From Marsupella aquatica (taxonomy: Eukaryota; Marchantiophyta): a DNA stretch of 64,000 nt. Below are positions 36,813-47,804 of this stretch, one piece after another. How positions within the stretch are numbered: position 1 is the first letter of the stretch; every line of letters begins with the position of its first letter. Position numbers and translations under genes: made by a program. The stretch is from assembly GCA_973895155.1 (NCBI GenBank), contig OZ316891.1, positions 22,630,001-22,694,000 on the forward strand, read 5' to 3'. Under the pieces are notes generated by a model. That model ran no database searches and was not told where the DNA came from. It worked only from the letters and a program-made list of their open reading frames with translations.

Positions 36813-39247
36813 AATGAGCAATTACAGACATTCACGAGTCCTTGAAGCCTGCGGGTGCCGTCATGGATCTGCATGTTGTAAGTCACAATATGACTTCAAG
36901 ACATATAGAACAAACATGACGCTAGCAGACTTCCCTTCAAACCATCGATGGCATCCAGGAGATGCGTCCAACTTCATGAAGCAGATCAAAATCTCTAAAT
37001 AGCTCAGAATGTTTCTTCATACGGTAGAGAAATTCGTGGTCTGCGCTCCTCTGACCACTACTTCAGCTCTGAAAACGAAATTCCAGAAAATGCTTTTGGG
37101 ACTGAAGAGGCAAGGCTAGAGGAAATGCCCATCTGAATGGCAGTTGAGATTATCAGGGCAAGCCCAGAGCTTCATAGTGGACCATTTTTGTGTTCATACA
37201 GATTTCGAAATACATGAGTTTACCTTGGCAGAAAAGATTCATGTCCATGACTCTGACATTCTGAATTGGGAAGTTTGGGGTTTGGCCACTGTTGTTTTGA
37301 CTTCAAGTTGTCAGTTGCACTAAGTGCGACAAAGCAGAAGATAGGATGAGAACTCATCAGTCAACCCACAGCAATTCTGAACCATCGTTTTCGAACATTA
37401 ACTCGTTCGAAATCTTTTGTCCCAACTATCGAGAGACACTCTCCAAGGAGCTTTCTACTATTGGTTGGGGGATTCTCGATCGTGCCTTGATCGGCTTCTC
37501 TAGGTAGCCAATCTTGTGCCTACAAATTCCTCTTTCTTTTGGTCGTCCTCAATATCAAATTCACAATCGTGATTGCCAAATATTCTGGCGGCTTCCCCTC
37601 ATTCAGGTGCACTTCAATCTGCTCTCTCCAGGGGATGATCTGACCACATATTCATTCTTCTTCGATGTCAATTCGTGAGAGTCCAGACTTACAATCGATT
37701 AGTACAAGGATAGATAGGACGCGTCACCATTTCACGCTTCCTACCTATCCTTGGGCTACCTCATAGGGACTCAATTTGCTGTGGTTACACGATGGGCGTA
37801 ATACCTCGCCTCTGTCGGTAGGTCTTGCCAAATTGAAGCCCTCAGCAATTTTCCACAGAAATTCTAGACAATGAGATACAGGCCGCCAATGTAGGTCAGA
37901 CTGAAAGCAATCCAGATATCAGATCTCACTCGTGAGCCTCTTGGCGTACTTCAAACGATATCCACACGTCCGTGGTACACCAGTATTTGAGAGCCGACTG
38001 ACCATGACGAGGGTAAGGCGCGTATTTCAAAAGATACTCCCAGTTAACCACGGACAAGTATGTAAGAGCCGATTGACCATGGACTGACCGGCGACTGGTT
38101 GTTTGCGAAATTGAAGATACCCAATTAGTATTTAAGAACCGATTGACCATGGATGACCGGCGACTGGTTGTTTGCGAAATTGAAGTCTAACCACGGAATG
38201 GCACACTACAAGACTGTGGATCAATACGAAACACTGAGGTTCTGAGAATCTGCCATTCATTCCACAAACGACGTGGGACCTCGTCCCTTCGTGAGAACTT
38301 GTAGCTAAGTCTAAACATGGGTTTGGCCAACAGAGTCCTCGACACCACTACAGCAGTACAGTAGCGTTCATAATCACCCTCTCCTCTGGGATGTGGGATG
38401 TGAGTGGTCGTAAGAGATTCCATCAGTGTCCAAAATATAGACATCAATCATGAGCTACATTTAGATCCCTGCCCTTATTAACGCATTGGCTAGACGTGCT
38501 CATAAACATGAACGTTAGGACCACACCCAGAAATAATTGCCCCAAATACCTGAGTAGTTTAGCCCGAATATCAAACCCAGATGTGGGAAAGTTAATAATG
38601 AGAAGAAATACGCTTGTGCATCACAACAATTCTATAATCAAGTATTGCATGCGCGCTGACCCAACTGCTCGAATTGTTCGATGCATAAAGTTCCAGGCAG
38701 CTATTCCAGAGGAGTTCATTCATCCCAAGACTACTAGCAGCTATTCATTCATCCCAAGACTACTACAACAATAGGACTCAGAGGCCCTTCGAATAGAGAA
38801 TCTCTACTAACATAGAGGCACCATATGAAATGAGAAAAACGGGAACACAGTTCCCATCCAGGAGAGTCTATACGTGTGACTTCTCAGGAGAAAGACGTTT
38901 AATACAATTTACTGTTGGAGAAGTGATTATCTCATTTGAAGTGCTCCGGAGTGTATTTACTTGTGGTATGGTGTACAGTCCAAGTTCTGTAAAGGGGCTG
39001 ATAAGTGCAATCGCACGATATGAGAAGCTCAATTGTGATAAGCAAAAGTAAAACCGCCGTGATGAGAAAACTGTCCCATTATTTGACCATATACTGGACG
39101 TCTACTGGAATATCCACTACTTCAGACGTTCCTGAAGGAGGACAGGGAATCCATGGTCATCTGGAAAGTCGTTGCATAATGTAAGAGAATTGCACAAGAA
39201 TAAAAATGAGGTGATCCGCCCTAGCCCTAAACCCTAAGTGTTACCTT
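36813..39247. other. MTR3-ArgRS intergenic region
   Basis: This is the space between the 3' ends of MTR3 (plus) and the arginyl-tRNA synthetase (minus), so the two genes converge. No coding exon is recognised. A local repeat lies at 37.96-38.19 kb. Confidence 0.5.
37940..38190. repeat. diverged tandem repeat, three to four units
   Basis: Units share 'tatttgagagccgactgaccatgacg' or 'tatttaagaaccgattgaccatggatgaccggcgactggttgtttgcgaaattgaag'. The last two copies (about 38060-38125 and 38130-38185) are almost identical over 45 bp; earlier units are more degraded. Confidence 0.8.
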
Positions 39248-41437
39248 CTATAGTCGATAAAGAGGAGTGATACCCAAAAGTTTAAAGCACTGCCTCATGA
39301 CAACTGCTGTCGCCTCGCAAAGTAGCAAGCGACTAGATTGCTCCTCCGTACCCAACACTTTGCAATTCGTATAAAAGTCGGTATACCTGTCCGCCAAGTT
39401 ATAAACGTACTCGCACAACGTGTTTGGAAGATAATCATGAAGACAATCCTCGATAACCTCTGCGAATTGCAGAATATGCACAGCAAGCTGCCTTTCACTT
39501 TTGTGATTCAAAGCCAGTGAGGAAGTCCGCTTCAACTCCTCCATATTTTCGTTTGAATTTACGAGAATCGAGCAAATTCTTGTGTGCGCATACAAAAGAT
39601 AAACAGCCGTGTTGCCCTTCTGATCAAGCATCTGGTCAAAGTTGAAAGTGTAATTTGTAAGCCGATTGTTCTTCAAGTCGGCATATTTCACAGCACCATA
39701 GCCTAAAGCAGCAGCCGCTTCCTCCACCTCCTGCGCTGACCAGTCCACTGACTTTCCTTTCTCCTTAATTACCGTTTTACTCCGAGCCTTGGCCTCATCT
39801 AGCAAATCGACAAGTCGGACGACTTCTGAGCTTCGGGTTCGGAACCGCTTCCCGTCTTCACCAAGCACCAGGCCAAAGCCCAAATGCCGTGCCGAAGGTT
39901 TGTCGACACCGACTTCGAGCCACCCAGCTCGTTTTGCTGCTTTGAAGACCATGTCAAAATGCTGATGCTGCCCAACATCTGTGATGTATATTAGCCACTC
40001 AGCCTTCTCCACGTTCAGCCGGTACCAAAGTGCCGCAAGATCAGTGCTTGCGTAGTTAAAGCCTCCATCACTTTTCACAACAATGAGGGGGATAGGTTGG
40101 CCATCAACTCGGATGACTTTTGCACCCTCGCTTTCTTCAACTAGTCCTTTGTCAGTCAGCTCCTGAAGAACGTCAGCAATATATGGATTGTAGAAGCTTT
40201 CACCTTTTTCCTCGAGGGTAACGTCTAGACGCTTGTAGACTTGAGCAAACTCAAGCCGACTGATATCACATATTTTCGTCCACGCTGCTCGGTAGGTAGG
40301 GTCTCCTCCCTGAAGAAGAACAACAGCTTTCTGGGACTTCAACTTGAACTCCGCATCCTGATCAAATCGTAGTTTGGCGGATTTATAGAACGCCTGCAAG
40401 TCTCCAATAGCTTGATCACCAATGTCCTCCCAGTTGGGAAACAACTCGAACATAAATTCAATGAGCATCCCGAACTGAGTTCCCCAGTCACCAACGTGAT
40501 TACGGCGCAAGACCTCCACATTACAGTACTCCAGCATTCGAGCCACACAATCCCCTATGATGGTAGACCGCAAATGGCCCACGTGCATTTCTTTCGCAAT
40601 GTTGGGAGACGAAAAATCAACTACAGCTCGTTGCACGGGTAGCCTCGGAGCCCAAGTGTCCACTCCATTGATCAGCATCTTCATTATTCTCTCTTCGATC
40701 CAGTCCTGCGAGAGGACAATATTCACGAACCCCGGCCCTGCAATGCTGGTGGATGTCACCACAACACTCTGGGGCAAATTCTTCGCGATTGCCTGGCCGA
40801 TGGCATTCGGATTTTTGAAGGCCCCCTGCGCCGGTGTTCCTTTAATCTTTGACCAAATCCCCATCGCATTGTTACACTGATAATCACCGAATTTAGGGTT
40901 CTTACAAACCTCTACCAAGGCCTCCACTTCGGTCAGCTCCGGCACGGTCACATTGATCGCCTCCTTCATCAATCTTTCAACTTGTCGCCGCACGCTCTCC
41001 TCTCCCGCTCCAACTCCAGCTCCTCCTCCTCCTCCATCTTCAGTTGCATTCTCGTTCGCCATACCTACCGTGCCCGCCGCCGCCATTCCTCGTACACCCG
41101 TGACAGCCCCGTCCCTCGCACTCCTCCGAACGCCGATGGATTCCGCAAATCTGCCACACCTCCTCGAGCGCAGAAGAAGCGTACCAGCAGAAGGCGATGC
41201 GTGAGCTGAGAGTAGCGTCTCCTCTGCCTTGCTGCTGGAACGAGCGAGCACCAAGGTTTGGCTGCGGGTTTTGTGAGGAGCTGCGGAGGATGGGGGTCTC
41301 TGGAGAAGGAGAAGAGAAGTGGCGGCTGACGTTGAGGTTGAGGTTTTCGAAATTCGTTTTGCTGCGGCTGCGAGCGCCGCCGAGGAAGAGGAGGGATGTG
41401 CGGGGCAATGCACGAGGAGCAGCATCGACAGTCTCAT
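39248..41437 (-). CDS. arginyl-tRNA synthetase, intronless, with transit-like N-terminus
   Basis: This enzyme attaches arginine to tRNA(Arg). The open frame is uninterrupted from an ATG at 41437 to the stop at 39248, giving 729 residues. Class I motifs are present: the N-terminal ArgRS domain (CKNPKFGDYQCNNAMGIWSK), the HIGH equivalent in SSPNIAKEMHVGHLRST, NHVGDWGTQFGMLIEFM, YASTDLAALWYR, the KMSKS-equivalent loop GEDGKRFRTRS, and a C-terminal DALR anticodon-binding region (NYTFNFDQMLD to QCFKLLGITPLYRL). Residues 1-117 are rich in Ser, Ala, Arg and Thr with few acids, like an organelle transit peptide. An internal ATG at 41086 (MAAAGTVGMANENATED) would give a 612-residue cytosolic form. A second ATG four codons after the first (41425) is an alternative long start. 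A (CT)n tract lies in the leader. The frame is open further upstream but without ATG. Confidence 0.95.
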   Translation of the reverse strand: MRLSMLLLVHCPAHPSSSSAALAAAAKRISKTSTSTSAATSLLLLQRPPSSAAPHKTRSQTLVLARSSSKAEETLLSAHASPSAGTLLLRSRRCGRFAESIGVRRSARDGAVTGVRGMAAAGTVGMANENATEDGGGGGAGVGAGEESVRRQVERLMKEAINVTVPELTEVEALVEVCKNPKFGDYQCNNAMGIWSKIKGTPAQGAFKNPNAIGQAIAKNLPQSVVVTSTSIAGPGFVNIVLSQDWIEERIMKMLINGVDTWAPRLPVQRAVVDFSSPNIAKEMHVGHLRSTIIGDCVARMLEYCNVEVLRRNHVGDWGTQFGMLIEFMFELFPNWEDIGDQAIGDLQAFYKSAKLRFDQDAEFKLKSQKAVVLLQGGDPTYRAAWTKICDISRLEFAQVYKRLDVTLEEKGESFYNPYIADVLQELTDKGLVEESEGAKVIRVDGQPIPLIVVKSDGGFNYASTDLAALWYRLNVEKAEWLIYITDVGQHQHFDMVFKAAKRAGWLEVGVDKPSARHLGFGLVLGEDGKRFRTRSSEVVRLVDLLDEAKARSKTVIKEKGKSVDWSAQEVEEAAAALGYGAVKYADLKNNRLTNYTFNFDQMLDQKGNTAVYLLYAHTRICSILVNSNENMEELKRTSSLALNHKSERQLAVHILQFAEVIEDCLHDYLPNTLCEYVYNLADRYTDFYTNCKVLGTEEQSSRLLLCEATAVVMRQCFKLLGITPLYRL

Positions 41438-41454
41438 TCTTTTCTCCGATTGGA

Positions 41455-41455
41455 G

Positions 41456-41486
<31 letters not shown>

Positions 41487-41488
41487 CC
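41455..41488. repeat. (TC)n microsatellite in the ArgRS leader
   Basis: About 16 TC/CT dinucleotides lie 20-50 bp upstream of the first ArgRS ATG on the minus strand, as GA repeats in the sense direction. GA/CT tracts are common in plant 5' leaders. Confidence 0.9.
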
Positions 41489-41514
41489 TCGAATCTCGAT
41501 GACACAGCAGAAGG

Positions 41515-41580
41515 TGTTCGTTTGCGTTGTATTTTGCTTGTTTTCCCGTTGTATTTTGCTTGTTTTCCCGTTGTATTTTG
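41515..41580. repeat. short tandem repeat in the ArgRS upstream region
   Basis: The unit 'ttttcccgttgtattttgcttg' occurs about three times in tandem (period near 22 bp), the last copy ending 'ttttgattg'. Confidence 0.85.
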
Positions 41581-41629
41581 ATTGATTTTGCGGCGGATTT
41601 CGGACGTTTCGGAGGGGGAGAGTGAGAGA

Positions 41630-42775
41630 GTAGTCATGTACTCCCACGCTCCCAATCTACGGTTTGGGAGTGGACGGCTCCAACTCTCGAGGCAGGGCTA
41701 GTGTGTGGGTCTCATGAGGCTCTAAGTGAACAGTAATTTGGGAGTGGACGGCCCCAGCACTCGAGGCAGGGCTAGTGTGTGGGTTTCATGAACAGTAATT
41801 TGGGCTCTTAATGAACAATAATCTGGGAGCGGACAACCACGGTGAAAGATGACAATTATAACCTCACATGTGACCTTTCGGAGGGGCAAGAGTGTGAAAG
41901 TAGTCATGTACTCCCAGGTTCCCAATCTACGGTTTGGGAGTGGACAGCTCCAACACTCGAGGCAGGGCTAGTGTGTGGGTTTCATGAGGCTCTTAGTGAA
42001 CAGTAATTTGGGAGTGGCCGACCAAGGTGAAGGATCACAATTATAACCTCACATCCCTGACCTGACCTCACTGGCCCAACTTCAATAATAATAATAATAT
42101 TTTTTTTCCAATTCGACTCTTTACTGAAGCCAGTGCAAAAGGAATCATAGCAAAGGGAAGGTCTCATCCACCAGGATGCACCATCTTATTTATCAAGCGC
42201 AAACCCCAAGCTACAGTTGGGGTCTAGGCTTCTAGAGTGAAGCCTCTACACCGTAACTCTATGGCACACCGACTCACGGGTATGACATGGGTATGATGTA
42301 TGTCAAATGATGATCATGTATATTTTTTGTCATGACTTCTATTTTCATTCAGAGAATGAGCATTCATGCTTGTTAATACAATATTTTTCCTAAAATAGTG
42401 GAGTGCATAGTCCCAGGCCCCCCCTGCCCCCCCCCCCTACACCCCCTGTAATGAAAAGAGGACCCCATGACCCCATGAAGGATCGATGACCAATATATAC
42501 CTCATATTCCTGACCTTTCTTTTTTGATTCTGTGCTTTCTCTTTACAATCCAATTCCTTACTGGAACAGTGAAAAAGGTAAAGAGCAAAGGGAAGGCCTC
42601 ATCCACCGGGTTGCACCATTCATAGATAAATTGTCCTAAAATTGTGGAGTGAGTAATCATGTCTTCCCAGGCTCCCAATCTAAGATTTGGGAGTGGATAG
42701 CCCCATCACTTAACCAGGATCAACTGTGCAGGTTTTACATGAGGCTCTCATTGAACAGCAATTGGGGAGTGGATG
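41630..42775. repeat. dispersed repeat family with 'ctcccaatctacggtttgggagtgga' core
   Basis: Copies lie at about 41635-41748 and 41908-42016, with partial copies at 41738-41800 and 42660-42775. The best two share about 105 bp including 'gtcatgtactccca', the self-complementary 'tcccaatctacggtttggga', 'gaggcagggctagtgtgtgggt' and 'aacagtaatttgggagtgg'. They look like fragments of a small non-autonomous element inserted or amplified upstream of ArgRS. Confidence 0.75.
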
Positions 42776-43260
42776 ACCCCTCATAATGGAAAAAAGAATA
42801 ACCCTATCAAGGATGACAAGTATAAACCCTTACATCCCTGACCTTACCAGACCAGCCTTAAGTGGAAATTAAAGGAAACTAAAAAGGGGTCAAACAAAGT
42901 ACAATGGAATAAAAGCAAGAAAGGTCGAGAGAGAACAAACACCAAAGTCAAAAGACGAGGGCAATCGCAAACCCCAAAGAACTGGAAAGAGGGAAAAAAA
43001 CAAAAGAAATAAATTTACAAGAGCAAGAGTGTGATGAACTAAAGCTCCACATCTAGTGTCATAACTAAGTATGCAGGTGGGACGTGGATATACTCAGGAG
43101 GCAAAACAAAGTTGTTTACTTTGTGTTTTCAATCCAATCCTTTCTTGACACCAGTGGCAAAGCTACAAATGAATAGCAATTGAAAGGGAAGGCTTCATCC
43201 ACTGGGTGACACCTTTACATGAGATTTGTCCTAAAATTGTGGAAGAGGGTAGTGGCTGGA
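42130..43260. repeat. second dispersed repeat, three diverged copies
   Basis: The segment 'agcaaagggaaggcctcatccaccgggttgcaccatt' with 'tgtcctaaaattgtgga' occurs near 42150, 42585 and 43180. It is interleaved with the 'tttgggagtgga' family, so both may be parts of one larger repeated element. Pyrimidine runs (cccccctgcccccccccc) near 42420 add low complexity. Confidence 0.65.
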
Positions 43261-44215
43261 ATCAATATTATTATTCGCAAAGAGTTTAGTTAACTTTCAA
43301 AGGCATCACTTCCAGCTGGGGGCATAGCCTCCATTTATGTTCAAAAGATAGGTACTTGCATGGGCTTGTGTGGAATAGGGGAAAATTTAGAGCTCCCCCC
43401 TATAAAATGTCAAAGGTGGGTAAGCAAGGACCAACTGGGGTGCCAGCAAAACAAAACTCATATTGGTCAAACCAACAATTTATTTTCAACTATTACTAAT
43501 TATCTACCATATGTTTATCCTCCTTTATCCTGTTAAGCATTTACTCTTAGGTCTAGAGTTACGATGTAACCGTAGTTAAGACTAACCTTAGTAAGATTTG
43601 GTTAGGTTAGTGATCTTGCAGACTATATCCATGCACTATATCCAGCAAAGAAAAGATGGTACTGAAAGAAGGGTCCATGGGTTTTATGGGAATGGCCTTA
43701 CACCCCCTTTTCTTCCTAGTAATGATTAGTGGACCTTGAGGTTCATGATAATAGCCATAAGATTTGAGGGGAAAATGCATACTATCCAATCATAAGTACT
43801 TTGGGGTTCCTGTGGTACATATGCAGAGTAATTTTACCTGTAAAATTTCAGAAAATGCATACTTAAGAAGATCCCATGGATCGAGTTATTGGTGACCCAG
43901 TTTTTGCCTCAATGGCGAGGCATATGGCAGTCCCACTCATCTTTGGCGGAGAGTGCCAGCTGAAGCAGAGCCTCACCTGAATAGTTACTCCCCATATGTA
44001 CACTATGCCAGTTTCTTTGTTGTCATGACTTTCCAGGTACGGTACTTAACTAAAGGGAGTGCTTAGTCCATCCCCAGCATGTACTCTTTTCACCTCACAA
44101 TGAACTAACTTGGGCACTGATGAAACACTATGATAAACCTGTGAAATGCTGACTCATCTAGCAAAATGAGGGTGACTGTAGTGTACTTTAGGAGTTGATG
44201 CTTAGATGGACCATC
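43260..44215. other. intergenic stretch without recognisable genes
   Basis: No coding exon, RNA gene or clear repeat is recognised. Base composition is AT-rich up to the GC-rich array at 44.3 kb. Confidence 0.4.
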
Positions 44216-44289
44216 CAGTTTGAGCATTCGGATTGACCAGACTAGTATTGACACCAAAATACCCATACTATCCATGCAAACCCGGTTTG

Positions 44290-44760
44290 GACTTGCCCGG
44301 CAAATAGAGGCTTTAGAGTCCGTCAACCGGCAACTTGTCACCCGGACTGTCCCGGCCCGGCCGATCTTGACTTCCCGGCCCGGCCCGGCCATGACCTCCC
44401 GGCCCCGCTGGCTCACACCCCGCCCCGACCCTGTCCCGGCCCGACCCCGGCCTCTCCCGGCCTCTCCCGGCCCGGCCCCGGCCTGTCCCGGCCCAGTCCC
44501 CGGCCTGTCCCCGGCCTGTCCCCGGCTTGTCCCGGCTTGTCCCGGCCTCTCTCGACCTGTCCCCGGCCTCTCCCGGCCCGACCCCCGGCTTGTCCCGACC
44601 TATTCCGGCCGGTCCCTGCCTATCCCGGCCCGGCCTCGCCCTGTCCCGGCCTATCGCTGCCCGGCCCGGCCTGTCCCGGCCCGGCCGGCATTTGGGCCGA
44701 TTTTTGCCCGGCAAATGCCGAGTTTACGTGCCCGGCAACTCGGCAAGTTGCCCGTCACTT
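44290..44760. repeat. GC-rich 'cccggcc' array with flanking inverted CGGCAA motifs
   Basis: The stretch 44350-44690 consists of variants of 'tgtcccggcc(cggcc)' with an irregular 9-30 bp periodicity. It is bracketed by 'tgcccggcaaatag...caaccggcaacttgtcacccgg' on the left and 'tgcccggcaaatgccgag...gcccggcaactcggcaagttgcccg' on the right. The right flank contains nested palindromes. Long open frames on both strands here (190 and 133 codons) are Pro/Arg/Ala low complexity and are not genes. Confidence 0.85.
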
Positions 44761-46090
44761 CAAACTTGGCATGCAAAGGAAAAGTATCATAATTATGAAT
44801 ACAAAACAATGTTTCATGATGCTTCATGCAGTTTGTGGTGATCCTTACAAACAGCTTGTCACAAGTTTTTAACCTAGTGATTTTAGTGAGTTATGGTGAG
44901 CTAACCCATTGCCTGTGCATTGCACAATTGTTGTTGCTGCCATGCAGTCATATTGGCCATCTTGCCGCTGAGACCATGTGATTGTTGAGGCCATGCAATC
45001 ATTGCAAATATATTGTTATATCCATGAGATCTTTCCATGATGTTCTTGCAACCATGTTATTGGGTGTTGCAGTCCCATCAAATGGTGATGAAAAAGTTTG
45101 TTGTCAGCAGACGCCATGATCCATTGCTGTCATTTTTGGTGTTTGTACGTCTAGAAATAGGTTATTGCATATTGCATATTGTAGTATTTGATTCAGTAAA
45201 ACCTTGTGTCTCTCCACCATATCCCCAAAATGCCCACTTCACCTCCATACATATATCAAAGTGCCAAAGAACAAAAGGCTAGCTCGGAAAAGGTGTCTCT
45301 CCACCATATCCCCCAAAATGCCCAACGGGGAACATGATTCCACAAGCTCCGAGCAACAGGATTTCAATAGGAGTACCGGTGGACTGATCGATGCATAGTC
45401 TTGAAAGGAGATTTACAAGGGCAGTTACTGTAGCATCAGATTGACGATTCCAAGGCCCATCTTGGAAGGGCAAAAGTCCTTTGGGGTGGAGGAGGTTTGC
45501 CTTTGGAACTCAAGCATCACTAAGATGAATATCACACACGGGAGTATGCAATTACTGTGGTGTAACCCACTTTGGAAAGCAGAATATCTGAAAGAGTTAG
45601 TAGGGACACTACGGCATGGCCATTCTGCTGCTAGAGTCTGCTGAAGATCTTTTCCGCTGTGCCAGTGTGCCACTTGTGGTGCGAAGTTGGGATTTTAGGA
45701 GCGGAATATGAAGAGGTTCAACCATGCGGTGATGTTGCTGGCCACGTCTCCAGAAGATGATGATGAATTGGAGTAATTTGATCAAAAGTAATTTGATCAA
45801 AACTAACATCGTCCCAAGTGCTTTTCCAAATCGTTGTAAGGCATTCGCTGCTCCTCGGGTATGAAGGTTGTAAGGTCATCAGTAGTGGAGGAATGAGCTG
45901 CTGCCAGATTCATCTAGTTCACTGAGGTTTGGAAGAGAGCGAGAGAAAGCTACATCTCTCTCATAACAAACGCAACTGATTGTCAAATAAAATGGTTTGG
46001 TTTATCGGGTTAGGGACTTCAGTGGATGTGACAATCTAAAGGCAGGAGACATTTTAGTTCGACCCATCAGAATTGGGAAGAAGGCAAGAA
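44761..46090. other. PPR-SMR upstream region
   Basis: No clear exon is recognised before about 46.0 kb. A 30-bp sequence 'gtgtctctccaccatatccccMaaaatgccca' occurs twice (about 45208 and 45295). The frame of the PPR-SMR exon stays open back to about 45997, so an earlier 5' exon may exist here. Confidence 0.45.
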
Positions 46091-46092
46091 GG

Positions 46093-47804
46093 ATGCATGC
46101 GATTGAAAGAAGTTGGAGTAAGATCATAGCTCCTGCTGCTGTCCATCCCGAGGCACTTTTCGTAATTCGCAAAGGGGCAGCTCTTGTGGTGGAATGCGGA
46201 GGAAGAAGGAAGGCGGTAGAGCGCATGATCACAACACTACAGAGAAGTCGCCATGATGTCCGGTCTGTAAGGGGAACTCTGAGGAGACTCAGCAATGAAG
46301 CTAAACCAATGCAGATGCAAATTCTGTTCCAGCTGATCGACGACCAGGACTGGCAGCTGGCCCTTCCGGTAATGGCTTCCACAACTATTTCTTGATTTCA
46401 CAAATTCCTTGTAGGAATTTTGCTTCCAGACTGAAGCCATTTAAGAAGAAATTCAACAGTGAGAATTCACTCCCCATAATTGAAGACAACGGAGTGGATA
46501 ATTCTATAGGTTTGAGTGATTCGTTTTAGTTTTTGGACTTTCGAAACAATTCTATATTTAATAATCCTTCTCAGTAGTTCTGGAAATTCTCTTGGTCCAG
46601 GAAATTGTACTGTGATCGGGATCAGGGTTTTGTTTGAGTTCTTGTAACATCACGTCTGTATTTTTGTCCTCATGAATGTTTCCTGGCAGCATTTCTCTAA
46701 GTCTGCTGTTTTGGTGGACCACAGATGTACAAATCATTGATTGAAAAGGATTGGTACAGATGGAGTCCCACTGTGCACGCAAGATTGGTGGCTCTTCTGG
46801 TTTTTGTAGATCAACCAGACGAAGCAGAATTGTTGGTCTCAGAGTTACCTGGGCAGTACAACAATACGGAGAGACTTGATCTCCAAGTCTGTCTAATTGG
46901 AAGCTACGCAAAGTATGGTCTTCTTGACAAAGCATTGACTACATTCCATGGCCTTCAGTGCCACTCTCTTCCAAATATTGAATGTTTGAGCTACGGAGCC
47001 TTACTTCGGGCATATTCATCCTTGGATCTTCCGCATCAAGCCTACCTAGTTTTGAAAGAAATGAAGAGCAAGGACATTCGTCCACGCCTGCATGATTTCA
47101 AGGCTCTTCTGGCTGCATTTGGCAGGGGTGAGCATTTTGCAGACATGGAGAAGGTAGCCCAAGAAGTTTATGACACTGGTATTAAACTAGACCAGGCAGG
47201 GTTCAATATGATGTTGTCTGCATACGGCCAAGGGAGAAGGTTTGATTGTGTTAGCGTAACCTTGCAGACAATGAGGGAGTTAGGCATCTCGTGTTCTATC
47301 AACACATACAATGCGATTAGTAAATCATGTCCAAGCCTCATTACCTACTTCGAGTCTCTGCACGAATTACCCAAAAGTGCGGCTTCCGTCTGTACTTCCT
47401 TGCAGTTAATGGGCATAACAGATGGCGAGCTGGGGGCCGTCAAAGAATTACTAGCTCTAGGATTACCTACAGGCTCGGTGAAGTGGGACAAAGACGTTTG
47501 GGAGCTAGACATGCATGACATGTTTCAAGGAACAGCCAGCACAGCACTTTTTCATTGGCTTCAACAACTGAAAGCTCAGTGCATAGACGGCGTGCCAGTC
47601 CCTCAAACAATAAGAGTGGTCACAGGTTGGGGCAAGCACAGTGATATTGAGGGAAGACCGGTACTTAAGCACAAAGTGCTCGAGTTGCTGGAAAGGATGC
47701 AGTCCCCATTCAAAATAGACAGCCATAACAGAGGTGTTCTCATGTCTCGCGGATCTACTCTCAAGAGCTGGTTGATAACTGACCAGATGGTAGCCGTTTC
47801 CTGA
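46093..47804 (+). CDS. PPR-SMR protein (pentatricopeptide repeats plus SMR domain), two exons
   Basis: PPR proteins bind organelle transcripts, and the SMR domain of the PPR-SMR group is a MutS2-related nuclease-like fold. The first exon (ATG at 46093 to 46368, donor CCG|GTAATG) joins exon 2 (46725-47804, acceptor CACAG) in phase 0, reading DDQDWQLALP then MYKSLIEKDWYRW. About four PPR units follow (YAKYGLLDKALTTFHGL; LLRAYSSLDLPHQAYLVLKE; AFGRGEHFADMEKVAQEVYD; MLSAYGQGRRFDCVSVTLQT). The SMR domain has LDMHDMFQGTASTALFHWLQ and VVTGWGKHSDIEGRPVLKHK and ends near NRGVLMSRG. The model gives 451 residues. The true N-terminus is uncertain: the exon is open to 45997 without an upstream ATG, and no organelle signal is evident from this start. 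A missing 5' exon is plausible. No disruption is seen. Confidence 0.85.

Noticed and set aside
39248-41647. ArgRS frame extended upstream to about 41647
   Set aside because: The extra 70 codons have no ATG and include translation of the (CT)n microsatellite; the first ATG is at 41437.
44220-44792. Long open frames on both strands (up to 190 codons)
   Set aside because: They are translations of the GC-rich cccggcc array and consist of Pro/Arg/Ala low complexity without domains; stops are simply rare in such sequence.
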